Source: Acinetobacter puyangensis (GTDB lineage: Bacteria > Pseudomonadota > Gammaproteobacteria > Pseudomonadales > Moraxellaceae). From it: DNA of 64,000 nt. Position numbers and translations under genes: made by a program. The stretch covers positions 558,001-622,000 of the forward strand of contig NZ_OANT01000001.1 in the NCBI RefSeq assembly GCF_900096995.1, in the 5' to 3' direction. A model generated the notes under the pieces. The model ran no database searches, was not told where the DNA came from, and saw nothing but the letters and a program-made list of their open reading frames with translations. Numbering within the stretch: the first letter of the stretch is position 1; each line of letters begins with the position of its first letter. Shown in pieces: positions 44,945-52,321 of the stretch.

Positions 44945-45160
44945 TTAGATTCCAGTGATTGTGTAAATTCAGTAGGAAAGGCTGATATGGTATGAACAGG
45001 AATAGATGGTACGTTAATACAGGAATAAGCAGATCGGAGATTAAATGAATTGGGACTAAAGGTTTTAAGGTTTGATAACCGACAAATACTGTTAGAAATA
45101 GATACCGTATGTTATGTAATTTCAAGTGAAGTTAAATTAGGTCTCAGTGATCTACCTTAA
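44945..45160 (+). pseudogene. DUF559 endonuclease-like gene, 3' fragment with in-frame stops
   Basis: Read in the frame of 45029, the strand encodes LDSSD, similar to the ELDGSQ of intact DUF559 proteins. After two stops (near 44990 and 45026) it gives ADRRLNELGLKVLRFDN and RQILLEIDTVCYVI, the family C-terminus, and ends with TAA at 45158-45160. It completes the 5' fragment at 44173 apart from about ten codons lost around the insertion. Not captured as an open frame because of the stops. Confidence 0.7.
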
Positions 45161-45276
45161 AAATCAGATGTTAAAAAAAATAGAAACCTAATGAATAAAT
45201 AATAATAAATTTTTATATATTTCAATAATCTGAATTTAACTTACAAAAGTTAACACAATTTTTTGGTACTTTTTTC

Positions 45277-45305
45277 ATTCTCATACGTCTTAGTCTATAG
45301 AAACA
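45277..45305 (+). repeat. 29-bp direct repeat, copy A
   Basis: Matches copy B (46139-46167) at 21 of 29 positions, with shared outer blocks TCTCA-n-ACGTCT and TAGAAACA and a variable middle of about 7 bases. Looser similarity extends some 20 bases to the left. It lies 14 bases past the PIN toxin stop. The two copies bracket the PIN toxin/antitoxin pair. Confidence 0.6.
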
Positions 45306-45318
45306 GGATTTTTGATTG

Positions 45319-45735
45319 TCATTTAATTGCTAAAATGACTAATAACTCATCAGGTGTATAGACAGGTATCGGGGAGGTTTTAAAATCTTTAATATTTCGG
45401 GTAACGATTGCATGACAGCCAGAATGTGCAGCAGCACAATATAAGACGGCATCTTCAAAATCAATGGCTTGTAATGAATGTGCTTGTTGAATAATAAACT
45501 TATTAATTTCTGAAATTTCAAATAACTGTAAAATAATATCAAGTTGTTGCCAAGCAAGAGGTTTAGAACCATATTTAGATAATAAATAGGATAAAGTGGT
45601 AATTGTTGTTGCAGCTAAATATCCTTGAATATGATGTTTTTCAACATGGGCTAATAATAAACTTGCATTGGCTGCAAAAGGTTCCCTTTCTGTAAGAGCA
45701 TCAACCAGAATATTTGTATCAAATAAAATTTTCAT
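45319..45735 (-). CDS. PIN-domain toxin (VapC-like ribonuclease)
   Basis: 138 residues. The first acidic residue is Asp6 in LFDTNILVDAL, the central one is in AIDFEDAVLYCAA, and the last in IVTRNIKDF, so the acidic metal site looks complete. VapC-type RNases cut tRNA or rRNA. It follows its antitoxin by 3 bases and is probably co-translated. Intact length for the family. Confidence 0.87.
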   Translation of the reverse strand: MKILFDTNILVDALTEREPFAANASLLLAHVEKHHIQGYLAATTITTLSYLLSKYGSKPLAWQQLDIILQLFEISEINKFIIQQAHSLQAIDFEDAVLYCAAAHSGCHAIVTRNIKDFKTSPIPVYTPDELLVILAIK

Positions 45736-45738
45736 ATT

Positions 45739-45999
45739 TTATAAATATTTTTGCTCAAGATGGTTGAGATACTCTACTTTTTCATCTTCAATGTTAACAC
45801 CTTTAAGTGAGCCTGTAAGTTGTTGAGTCAGTGGTGGCAAGGTATCTCTAATCTCATTAAGTTTGACTTGCGATTGATAATTTAATGACGCAAAGTAATC
45901 GGCAACCAATTGCGATACAGATTTATTCGATTGAGCCGCATAAGCCTCTGCTTGTTTAATCAAAGTATCTTCAAGACTTAATGTAATTGTGGTTGTCAT
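45739..45999 (-). CDS. Antitoxin of the PIN module (ribbon-helix-helix, DUF6364-like)
   Basis: 86 residues. The N-terminal strand and helices TTTITLSLEDTLIKQAEAYAAQSNKSVSQLVADYF form a ribbon-helix-helix DNA-binding unit. The acidic C-terminus (NIEDEKVEYLNHLEQKYL) should mask the toxin. First gene of the pair. No clear operator was recognised upstream. Confidence 0.82.
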   Translation of the reverse strand: MTTTITLSLEDTLIKQAEAYAAQSNKSVSQLVADYFASLNYQSQVKLNEIRDTLPPLTQQLTGSLKGVNIEDEKVEYLNHLEQKYL

Positions 46000-46138
46000 A
46001 TCTGTATCCTCAATAAAAACTTATCTCTTTTAATCGTATCACTATTTATAGATGAATTTTAATCTATTTTTAATTTAAATAAATCATATATTTATACTAT
46101 TTTTTACAAAAAATACACAAAATAATGACATTTTCCCC

Positions 46139-46167
46139 AATCTCAAACGTCTATATAAGTAGAAACA
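46139..46167 (+). repeat. 29-bp direct repeat, copy B
   Basis: Second copy of the element at 45277-45305, same orientation, 862 bases apart. It is followed 48 bases later by the remnant antitoxin at 46215. Confidence 0.6.
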
Positions 46168-46214
46168 ACAAATTTTAGCGCAATTCAAGAACATTAGATT
46201 ACACTTAGAATCCT

Positions 46215-46328
46215 GATGAAGTAAAAACAGCAGTAGAGGGCGATTGAAAAATTAAGAGCAATGGACCTTTATATACTGTTACACCTTATACACGAGATGA
46301 ACTTTATGACCGAAAAGTGTTTCGTTGA
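46215..46328 (+). pseudogene. Antitoxin remnant (C-terminal part)
   Basis: One reading frame gives DEVKTAVEGD, a stop, then KIKSNGPLYTVTPYTRDELY and DRKVFR before TGA at 46326-46328. No start or N-terminal half is recognisable. It overlaps the start of a PIN-toxin remnant by 23 bases, the usual coupling of antitoxin and toxin genes, so it is read as the 3' end of a decayed antitoxin. Confidence 0.5.
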
Positions 46329-46490
46329 TACCAATATTGTGATTTGATTAAACTTGAGAAAGCGATAGAAATTTTATCAAATTTCCCAGTGATAAATGTT
46401 CAGATCGTAAATGAGGCGATTAATGTATTAAGACGTAAATTTAAACTCACAAAAAAACAAAATTTAGACTTGGCGGCAACCTGGCTTTGA
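46306..46490 (+). pseudogene. PIN-domain toxin remnant
   Basis: The ATG at 46306 opens MTEKCFVDTNIVI, a PIN N-terminus with the first catalytic aspartate, and meets TGA at 46345. In another frame from 46344 the text goes on as KLEKAIEILSNFPVINVQIV then NEAINVLRRKFKLTKKQNL, typical of a PIN-domain middle, and stops at 46488-46490. About 20 codons and the C-terminal third are missing. A dead toxin on the plus strand, opposite to the two intact modules. Confidence 0.65.
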
Positions 46491-46897
46491 GATAGAAAAC
46501 AGCTTAATAATCATTAATCCTTTTTTACAGAAATCCTCTTAACATATTCAAAGTAATTTTAACTTGTAGATATGACAGGGAATTTTGACTTAATGAATAA
46601 TGTGCTATGGTGCATTATGGCGAATCTGCCCACTATAATTGTCTAACCCGCCTCAATCATTAATTTACAATATGATTGATTATTCTTGCAAGTAAAAGTC
46701 AATGCAAGGGGAATTAAAAAATATATGATTAAAGCTCTGTTTTTTTATAATCTACAACGATTTAAAAGATATGAGTAAAAGTCAGGATAAAGAATAGGAT
46801 GAAAAAGTAGAATTTTCTTTTAAAATATAAGCTGACATACCAGCTAAAAAATGGTTAACTATTATTCCAGATTTAGGCTACTAGAAATTAATATATC
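46491..46897. other. AT-rich spacer before the LysR gene
   Basis: About 400 bases (part of the roughly 900-base gap from 46000) without a credible gene. A short frame at 46724 (18 codons) and broken text near 46780-46860 could be relics but match nothing I know. A possible promoter-like TTGACT near 46586 points to the plus strand. Confidence 0.5.
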
Positions 46898-47824
46898 ATG
46901 GATGATTTAGATTCTTTTTTTAGCTCTCGTATTAAGTTTAAGAATTTAAAGATTCTTTCTCTTTTAGAACAGCATAAATCACTGACTAAAGTCGCACAAA
47001 TCATGCATATGACAACATCTGCGGTTTCTAAAGCTTTAGCAGAAGTTGAAGCAAATTATGGAGAACAACTTTTTAGACGAGAGATCGGTCAACTTGTTCC
47101 TTTGCCCGAATGCCTAATTTTGATTGATTCATATTTAAAAATAGAAGCACAACTTCGCGAGGGACATGACAAAATAGCATTGTTAAGAGGGGTCAAGGCA
47201 AGTCGAATTTCTATAGGCCTTCATGCCCCATCTATCATAAATACTCTTGCAAATGCAATTGTTCGCTTTAAACAAATTTCACCGGAAACAGAGATCAGTA
47301 TTAAAGCTGGTGATAAATCCTATTTATTGTCTTGTTTACGGGCAGGCGAAATTGACTTAGCCATTTGTCGTGCTGAATTAGATGATCTGGATAACGATTT
47401 ACGGGCCAATCTATTACATGAACATCAACTGGTTTTAATTGCCAGCAATAGTTTTGACATTCCGCCAGAAAATCAGGATCTAAAGAGTCTTTTAGAATAC
47501 CCATGGTGTTTAACGTCTTCTACTTGTCCTGTACGCCAATGTTTTGATGCAAATTTAGTTGCCCTAGGTTTAAAACAACCCAATAATATTATTGAGGTTG
47601 ACAATCCAATTAATCTAATTGGTTATATTATGGAGAAATATAATTGTTTATCAGTCGCTTCGAGTAATCTAGCAGAGCTACTGCAAAAACAAGGAAAAGT
47701 TAAAATAATTAATCATGAGCTTAGTTTTCCAATTAAACCACAAATCATAATTTGGAATAGTAGAATTCCTATCAACTCAAATGTCAGAAAGTTACGTGAT
47801 TTTATTTGTTATGAATCAAAATAA
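46898..47824 (+). CDS. LysR-family transcriptional regulator
   Basis: 308 residues. An N-terminal winged helix (FKNLKILSLLEQHKSLTKVAQIMHMTTSAVSKALAEVEANYGEQLFRRE, about 14-62) is followed by a periplasmic-binding-protein-like effector domain with ASRISIGLHAPSI and CPVRQCF. It converges on the M24 hydrolase gene and is the only regulator near the hydrolase/porin/MHS cluster, so it probably controls it. Very AT-rich codon use. No strong ribosome-binding site before the ATG. Confidence 0.87.
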   Translation: MDDLDSFFSSRIKFKNLKILSLLEQHKSLTKVAQIMHMTTSAVSKALAEVEANYGEQLFRREIGQLVPLPECLILIDSYLKIEAQLREGHDKIALLRGVKASRISIGLHAPSIINTLANAIVRFKQISPETEISIKAGDKSYLLSCLRAGEIDLAICRAELDDLDNDLRANLLHEHQLVLIASNSFDIPPENQDLKSLLEYPWCLTSSTCPVRQCFDANLVALGLKQPNNIIEVDNPINLIGYIMEKYNCLSVASSNLAELLQKQGKVKIINHELSFPIKPQIIIWNSRIPINSNVRKLRDFICYESK

Positions 47825-47853
47825 TGATATTTAATATAATTATTGTAGAGTTA

Positions 47854-47893
47854 AAATGAAGGTCTATATTAACTTGAATGTAAACCTTCATTT
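47854..47893. terminator. Bidirectional terminator between LysR and M24 genes
   Basis: A 10-bp stem AAATGAAGGT/ACCTTCATTT, which can extend by two pairs after a mismatch, with flanking A and T. It separates convergent genes. Confidence 0.7.
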
Positions 47894-47916
47894 AATCCCT
47901 CTTTATTTGGATAAAG

Positions 47917-49077
47917 TTAGATTGGTAAAGTAAGCTCCTCAATACTAATCGGACCATCTGTCAACATAATCGGACCTTCTTCACCAATTAATATGGTATC
48001 AGAATGACGAAATCCACCTATACCTTCAATATAAAGACCTGGCTCAATGGTAAAACACATCCCTTTTTCAATTGGTCGATCATATCCTTCAGCAAAGAAC
48101 GGAGCTTCATGTCCTGTAACCCCCATGCCATGTCCAGTTCGATGTAATAGCTTATCTCCCATTCCCATTTTTTTAAAATAATCATTTACTTTTTGATCAA
48201 CTTCACTCATTAAGATACCAGGTTTGGCTATTTCAAAAGCGATACGACGACCTTCTAACATGATTTCAAAAGGTTTTTTTGCATTTTCTGGTATTTCTCC
48301 GATAAAAAATGTTCTTTCAACTTCTGCGCCATAACCATTCATTACTGCGTTTATAATAGATATATGTGGTCCACCTTTTTCTATCACCATATTGATATTG
48401 GTGAAATTATGGGGATCATGGGATACACTTGGTGGTTGGAAAACGGCTGAAATCCGGGTTGAAAGTGGATTGATTTCTTTATTATCTTGCAACAGTTGTT
48501 TAAAGACAAAGCCGGTTACACTATTCACCATTTCTATCAAAGGCATACCCGGATAGGCAGATTTTAAGAACCAGTTATGTGCTTTGGTCGCTAAATCACA
48601 AGAATATGCCAAACGACCAATTTCATAATCCGACTTAATCATGCGTATATCATCAATAATATCGCTACGAATACATTCACCTGGAATTTCATCGTATATT
48701 TGCAATGGACAAATAGACTCAACACCAATTCGCTTATTTACGGAAAATAACTCTTGAAATCGGTCATTCCAAGCCTGTCCTTTCGGTGCGGGAAACTCGA
48801 AATATGATACAAGTTCAATATCACCTACCATGCGTGTTTTTACATGGGGAATTTCTAATTGAGGAACAACAAATTTAGCAATGCCTTTGCTCGGTATCAC
48901 TAAAATGAAAGGCCGTTCATGTACTGCATTTGCAAAATTTGTTAGATAAAAAATATTATCCGGGCAGAATGCAACATAATAATCCAATCCTTGCTCTGCC
49001 ATACGAGCTTGTACACGGTTTAGACGTTGTTCAATTTCAAGTTCTGTCGGTGCGTAGAAAATAGGTTCTATATTCAT
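47917..49077 (-). CDS. M24-family (creatinase/aminopeptidase P fold) hydrolase with altered metal ligands
   Basis: 386 residues, CAGGAG 7 bases before the ATG. The creatinase-like N-terminal domain (about 15-145) is followed by a pita-bread domain. His316 (TGHGMG) and Glu345 (IEPGLY) of the five usual metal ligands are kept. The two aspartates appear as Glu233 (VIEKGG) and Glu252 (YGAEVERT), and the last glutamate as Ser359 (FRHSDT). This points to a metal-free, creatinase-like C-N hydrolase rather than an aminopeptidase. Substrate unknown. Downstream of the porin, 58 bases away. Confidence 0.8.
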   Translation of the reverse strand: MNIEPIFYAPTELEIEQRLNRVQARMAEQGLDYYVAFCPDNIFYLTNFANAVHERPFILVIPSKGIAKFVVPQLEIPHVKTRMVGDIELVSYFEFPAPKGQAWNDRFQELFSVNKRIGVESICPLQIYDEIPGECIRSDIIDDIRMIKSDYEIGRLAYSCDLATKAHNWFLKSAYPGMPLIEMVNSVTGFVFKQLLQDNKEINPLSTRISAVFQPPSVSHDPHNFTNINMVIEKGGPHISIINAVMNGYGAEVERTFFIGEIPENAKKPFEIMLEGRRIAFEIAKPGILMSEVDQKVNDYFKKMGMGDKLLHRTGHGMGVTGHEAPFFAEGYDRPIEKGMCFTIEPGLYIEGIGGFRHSDTILIGEEGPIMLTDGPISIEELTLPI

Positions 49078-49135
49078 CTGGATTCTCCTGTTTAAATTGA
49101 CTTAATAGATTAAAAATTAATTTGATTGTTTATTG

Positions 49136-50209
49136 CTAGAACATGAATTTAAGTCCGATACCATAGGTAGAGGGATCATCGCCTGGACTTTCAAGTAAAA
49201 TATTATTCATGGTATATCTGGCCTTGCTGCTATTATTAATATATTCAGCTCGGATATAAGCATCTAAATGCTTGTTAAAATGATAGTTGGCACCAAATGC
49301 ATAAATCATTGCCGATAGATCATGTTTATCAACCTGCCGATGATATATGGCTGCTTTAAGATTATATTTTGGTTGTTGAAAATCAATCATCGTGCCATAG
49401 ATCTGAGCTGAAACAGCATCTGGACTATTCGGTTTAAGATGGTTGGCAGTACCGATAATAGTCAAATTTTTATTTATTTTTCTTTGCACAAATGTTCGAT
49501 AATCACGTGTTTTAATCTCATCATAAACAATACCGTTATAATTGACAGAATAGTTGCTGACCAGTTCATTATAAGATGCACTTATGCGGTTGATACCATC
49601 ATCATAAACAGCCATTGCTGCATAATTCTTGGCATCTAGAACTTTGGGAGCTTCCCCGACCATTTGGTTTGGCGTATAAAGAAAGGTCAGTGTGGTATTT
49701 TTGAAATTTGGGGTGGTATACGTAATCGCACGACTAGATCTAAAATCAAATGTTGGCGCACCTGTTCCCAAATCATATGCCTGATAGGTGAGTGTAGAGG
49801 GTGCAAATGATGTGGCGAACAGTTCTTCCAATGCACCCGAGATATTTAACATCTGGCGTCCATATAACAATGTGCCATATTTTTTTGAACTAATACCAAT
49901 AAGTTCACCACGAGCAAATGTTTCATCTCGTACAAGTTCCATTTTGCGTAAATCAATCCAAGATTCTGCATTACCTACAATAGCAACATCATCATTCAAT
50001 TTAAGATTAAGTTTTAAACCCAATCGACTCGCATAATCCATACCACTTTGAAAATCATGTGAACTAACTGCACCAGAATGTGAATAATTTAGACCATAAT
50101 CTAAAACCCCATAAACTTTAAATGGTGAGTTTAAATCCCCAAGCTGAATATCAGCAAAACACTCGATTGGTAAAATAAAAACACCAGACATCCACACATA
50201 TTTCAGCAT
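49136..50209 (-). CDS. Gram-negative outer-membrane porin (OmpC/Porin_4-like)
   Basis: 357 residues from the ATG at 50209, chosen because GGAG lies 9 bases upstream. In-frame TTG (50239) and ATG (50224) are less likely. A signal peptide (cut near CFA/D) leads to FKVYGVLDYGLNYSHSG, a typical trimeric porin start. The barrel has the usual inner-loop region and ends in GIGLKFMF with terminal Phe. Forms a unit with the M24 gene. Likely lets the cluster's substrate cross the outer membrane. Confidence 0.85.
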   Translation of the reverse strand: MLKYVWMSGVFILPIECFADIQLGDLNSPFKVYGVLDYGLNYSHSGAVSSHDFQSGMDYASRLGLKLNLKLNDDVAIVGNAESWIDLRKMELVRDETFARGELIGISSKKYGTLLYGRQMLNISGALEELFATSFAPSTLTYQAYDLGTGAPTFDFRSSRAITYTTPNFKNTTLTFLYTPNQMVGEAPKVLDAKNYAAMAVYDDGINRISASYNELVSNYSVNYNGIVYDEIKTRDYRTFVQRKINKNLTIIGTANHLKPNSPDAVSAQIYGTMIDFQQPKYNLKAAIYHRQVDKHDLSAMIYAFGANYHFNKHLDAYIRAEYINNSSKARYTMNNILLESPGDDPSTYGIGLKFMF

Positions 50210-50255
50210 TACTTGGTACTCCATGATATTGATATTCAACGCCTGTCATTTAACA

Positions 50256-50320
50256 TACACAAAATTCATAATTTATAATATTGATATTTTTTCCATCGCA
50301 GTTGAGTATTTTTCTATTAA
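50256..50320 (-). promoter_or_regulatory. Conserved upstream element of the porin-M24 transcript
   Basis: Near-identical to the element at 51811-51880 upstream of the MHS gene. Shared blocks are TACACAAAAT, AATATTGATAT, TTTTCCATCGCA and TTGAGT followed by a T-rich stretch, at the same distance (core about 80-90 bases before the start). Read on the minus strand, CTGCGA and TATAAA lie 18 bases apart as possible -35 and -10. Confidence 0.65.
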
Positions 50321-50370
50321 TTAATTAAAATAGTATGAGATATGATTTTTATTTTATGAATGTTTAAATA

Positions 50371-50397
50371 AAAAGCCTACTTTTAAAAGTAGGCTTT
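50371..50397 (-). terminator. Terminator of the MHS permease gene
   Basis: A perfect 26-base palindrome AAAGCCTACTTTT/AAAAGTAGGCTTT, followed on the minus strand by TTATTT. It separates the MHS gene from the porin gene, so they are transcribed independently. Confidence 0.85.
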
Positions 50398-50479
50398 AAT
50401 ATAACTAAATAATAATTTAATTTTTCCACTATGGAGAGTTGAATTTAGCTGATAGATTAAGGATATCTTGAGTTTAAAA

Positions 50480-51766
50480 TCAGCTAGAGAGTTGTGATTT
50501 TATCGCTAGAGTCTCTTTTCTTTTATAAATTAGCAGAACACTTATGGAAATCATTGCAGCAGACAATAAATAGACGGCTGGTGCCTGCAAAATTCCTTTG
50601 CTAAGTGCATAGGTTGTTACAATCGGTGAAACTGCTCCAAAAAGTGTCACGCCAATGTTATATCCCAAACCAATACCCAAAGCACGTTGCCTGGTAGGGA
50701 ACTGATCTGTAATAAAAGGGAAATAGGCACCTATATTTAAACCTAATCCTAGAGAACACACGATTTGAAATAAAAATAAACGCGATGGTGAAGGTGAAAT
50801 CAACAAATATTCATAGAGTGGTATGCCTATAAAAGTTGTGATTAATGTTCCAGTTAATAAAATCTTGATAATTCGACCAGATTTGTCTGACCACATGCCA
50901 CCAATAAAAGCGCCCAAAATAATAATCAGTGCGGACATCATAGAGCTAGCAGAACCAACCAATGGATCAATATTCATCGCTTGTTTTGCAAATGAGGGCA
51001 TAAAAATAATGACAAGATAAACGATTGCAGATCCAAAACCTGATAGGGAAGCAACAAGTATTACACTTTGGGTAAACTGACCAAGACTCAACTTATTTTG
51101 AACGGTTTGTTGTACTGGTGCATTGATTAACTCATTACTTTCCTCCATATGTCGACGAAGATATAAACCGACTGGAATAATAATCAGACCAATAAAAAAG
51201 CCAATTCTCCATCCCCAGTCCAAGGTTGCTTGTTGACCTAAAATGCCATAAATAAGTAATGCAATCCCTGAACCCGTTGCGAGTGCGAGATAAGTCGAAG
51301 TATTAAACAACGCGCTATAAAATCCCCTGCGATTTTTTGGACAACTTTCCATTACCAATGATACTGCTGCGCCAAACTCTCCAGAAGCCGCAAGACCAGC
51401 GACTAACCGACCCAGTACCACCATCGTTGTTCCAATATAACCAGCTTGTTGATACGACGGTGCACACGCAATAAGTAAAGTGCCTAAGCCCATTAGCATC
51501 ACAGTCAAAACCATTGCTGACTTTCGTCCTTTTCTGTCAGCATAATTTCCAATCAAATAAGCACCAATCGGTCTGACCAAAAAGCCTACAGCAAAAGTAG
51601 TTATGGCCGCGAGTGTGGAGAGTATTTCATTTTCTGCTGGAAAAAAATTATGCGCAATCGCAAGTGCAAAATAGCCATATAACGTAAAATCAAGCCATTC
51701 AAGAAAGTTACCCGCAGATAGCCCAAGAAATGAACGTCTACTAATAGACTTCTTTTGATTCAGCAT
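50480..51766 (-). CDS. MHS-family (ProP-like) metabolite:proton symporter
   Basis: 428 residues, 12 membrane helices. Major facilitator marks of the metabolite:H+ symporter group are GNFLEWLDFTLYGYFA (helix 1) and RPIGAYLIGNYADRKGRKSAM (loop 2-3). AGLAASGEFGAAVSLVMES and DQFPTRQRALGIGLGYNIG follow. AGGAG lies upstream of the ATG. Relatives move betaine, proline, citrate, shikimate or alpha-ketoglutarate. The substrate here is unknown. It shares its upstream element with the porin gene. Confidence 0.87.
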   Translation of the reverse strand: MLNQKKSISRRSFLGLSAGNFLEWLDFTLYGYFALAIAHNFFPAENEILSTLAAITTFAVGFLVRPIGAYLIGNYADRKGRKSAMVLTVMLMGLGTLLIACAPSYQQAGYIGTTMVVLGRLVAGLAASGEFGAAVSLVMESCPKNRRGFYSALFNTSTYLALATGSGIALLIYGILGQQATLDWGWRIGFFIGLIIIPVGLYLRRHMEESNELINAPVQQTVQNKLSLGQFTQSVILVASLSGFGSAIVYLVIIFMPSFAKQAMNIDPLVGSASSMMSALIIILGAFIGGMWSDKSGRIIKILLTGTLITTFIGIPLYEYLLISPSPSRLFLFQIVCSLGLGLNIGAYFPFITDQFPTRQRALGIGLGYNIGVTLFGAVSPIVTTYALSKGILQAPAVYLLSAAMISISVLLIYKRKETLAIKSQLSS

Positions 51767-51810
51767 TTTTGGCTTCTCCTAATCTAATATCTATTTTGTT
51801 AGGTCAAAGC

Positions 51811-51880
51811 TACACAAAATGTCTAAATTAGAATATTGATATATTTTCCATCGCAATTGAGTTTTTTTCTTTAATAATTA
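51811..51880 (-). promoter_or_regulatory. Conserved upstream element of the MHS permease gene
   Basis: Second copy of the element found upstream of the porin gene (50256-50320), same orientation. TACACAAAAT (51811-51820), AATATTGATAT, TTTTCCATCGCA and TTGAGT are all kept. On the minus strand TTGCGA and TCTAAT lie 18 bases apart. Likely binding site of one shared regulator, for which the LysR protein is the nearest candidate. Confidence 0.65.
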
Positions 51881-52297
51881 AAAGTTCTTAACTTTTTGAA
51901 ATGATTAATAAATATTCTAATCTTAACGACTGATCTTAGATCAAATATAGTTTTTTTAATTCAAAGCTTGCAGCAATTGTTGTAATCATTTTGAGTAGCT
52001 TGAAGCTTTGGTATGGAGGTTTCTGACTTTTGGAAAATAGTAAAAAATGAATTGTATTAGGATAGAGATTCTTGGCCTTTATGTGAGTAAATCACATAGA
52101 AGTGGGTGCAAAAATATTTTTAGACAATTTGTTTAATCAGTTCAGCACACTTTGGAATAGAAAAACCGAATAAATATAAGAAAAATCTTTCTGAGATTTT
52201 ACGTTTAAATCGGACTTATCAAAAAATAAGCAAAACATATAAAATCTTCTAATTTTTCAAAATTATAAAGCTGGAGTATTGTACCCCAACAGAAGAA
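51881..52297. other. AT-rich spacer upstream of the sulfurtransferase
   Basis: About 420 bases (of a 530-base gap) with no credible frame. It holds the palindrome at 52080-52098 and presumably the plus-strand promoter of the sulfurtransferase gene. Confidence 0.55.
52080..52098. promoter_or_regulatory. CRP/Vfr-like palindrome
   Basis: TATGTGA and TCACATA arms with a 5-base spacer GTAAA. Arms match the TGTGA/TCACA core of CRP-type sites but the spacer is one base short of the usual six. It lies about 225 bases upstream of the sulfurtransferase start. Confidence 0.4.
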
Positions 52298-52321
52298 ATG
52301 ATTATTCATTGGAGAACAATA

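Larger units (their letters stand above)
44876..45318. other. Spacer between yefM and the PIN toxin gene
   Basis: 443 bases: the yefM operator, the decayed DUF559 3' fragment, then an AT-rich stretch and the first copy of the 29-bp repeat. No other gene is supported. Confidence 0.6.

Noticed and set aside
44853..45125. 90-codon minus-strand frame upstream of yefM
   Set aside because: Covers the yefM operator and the DUF559 relic on the other strand, has no credible domain, and is explained as an antisense shadow.
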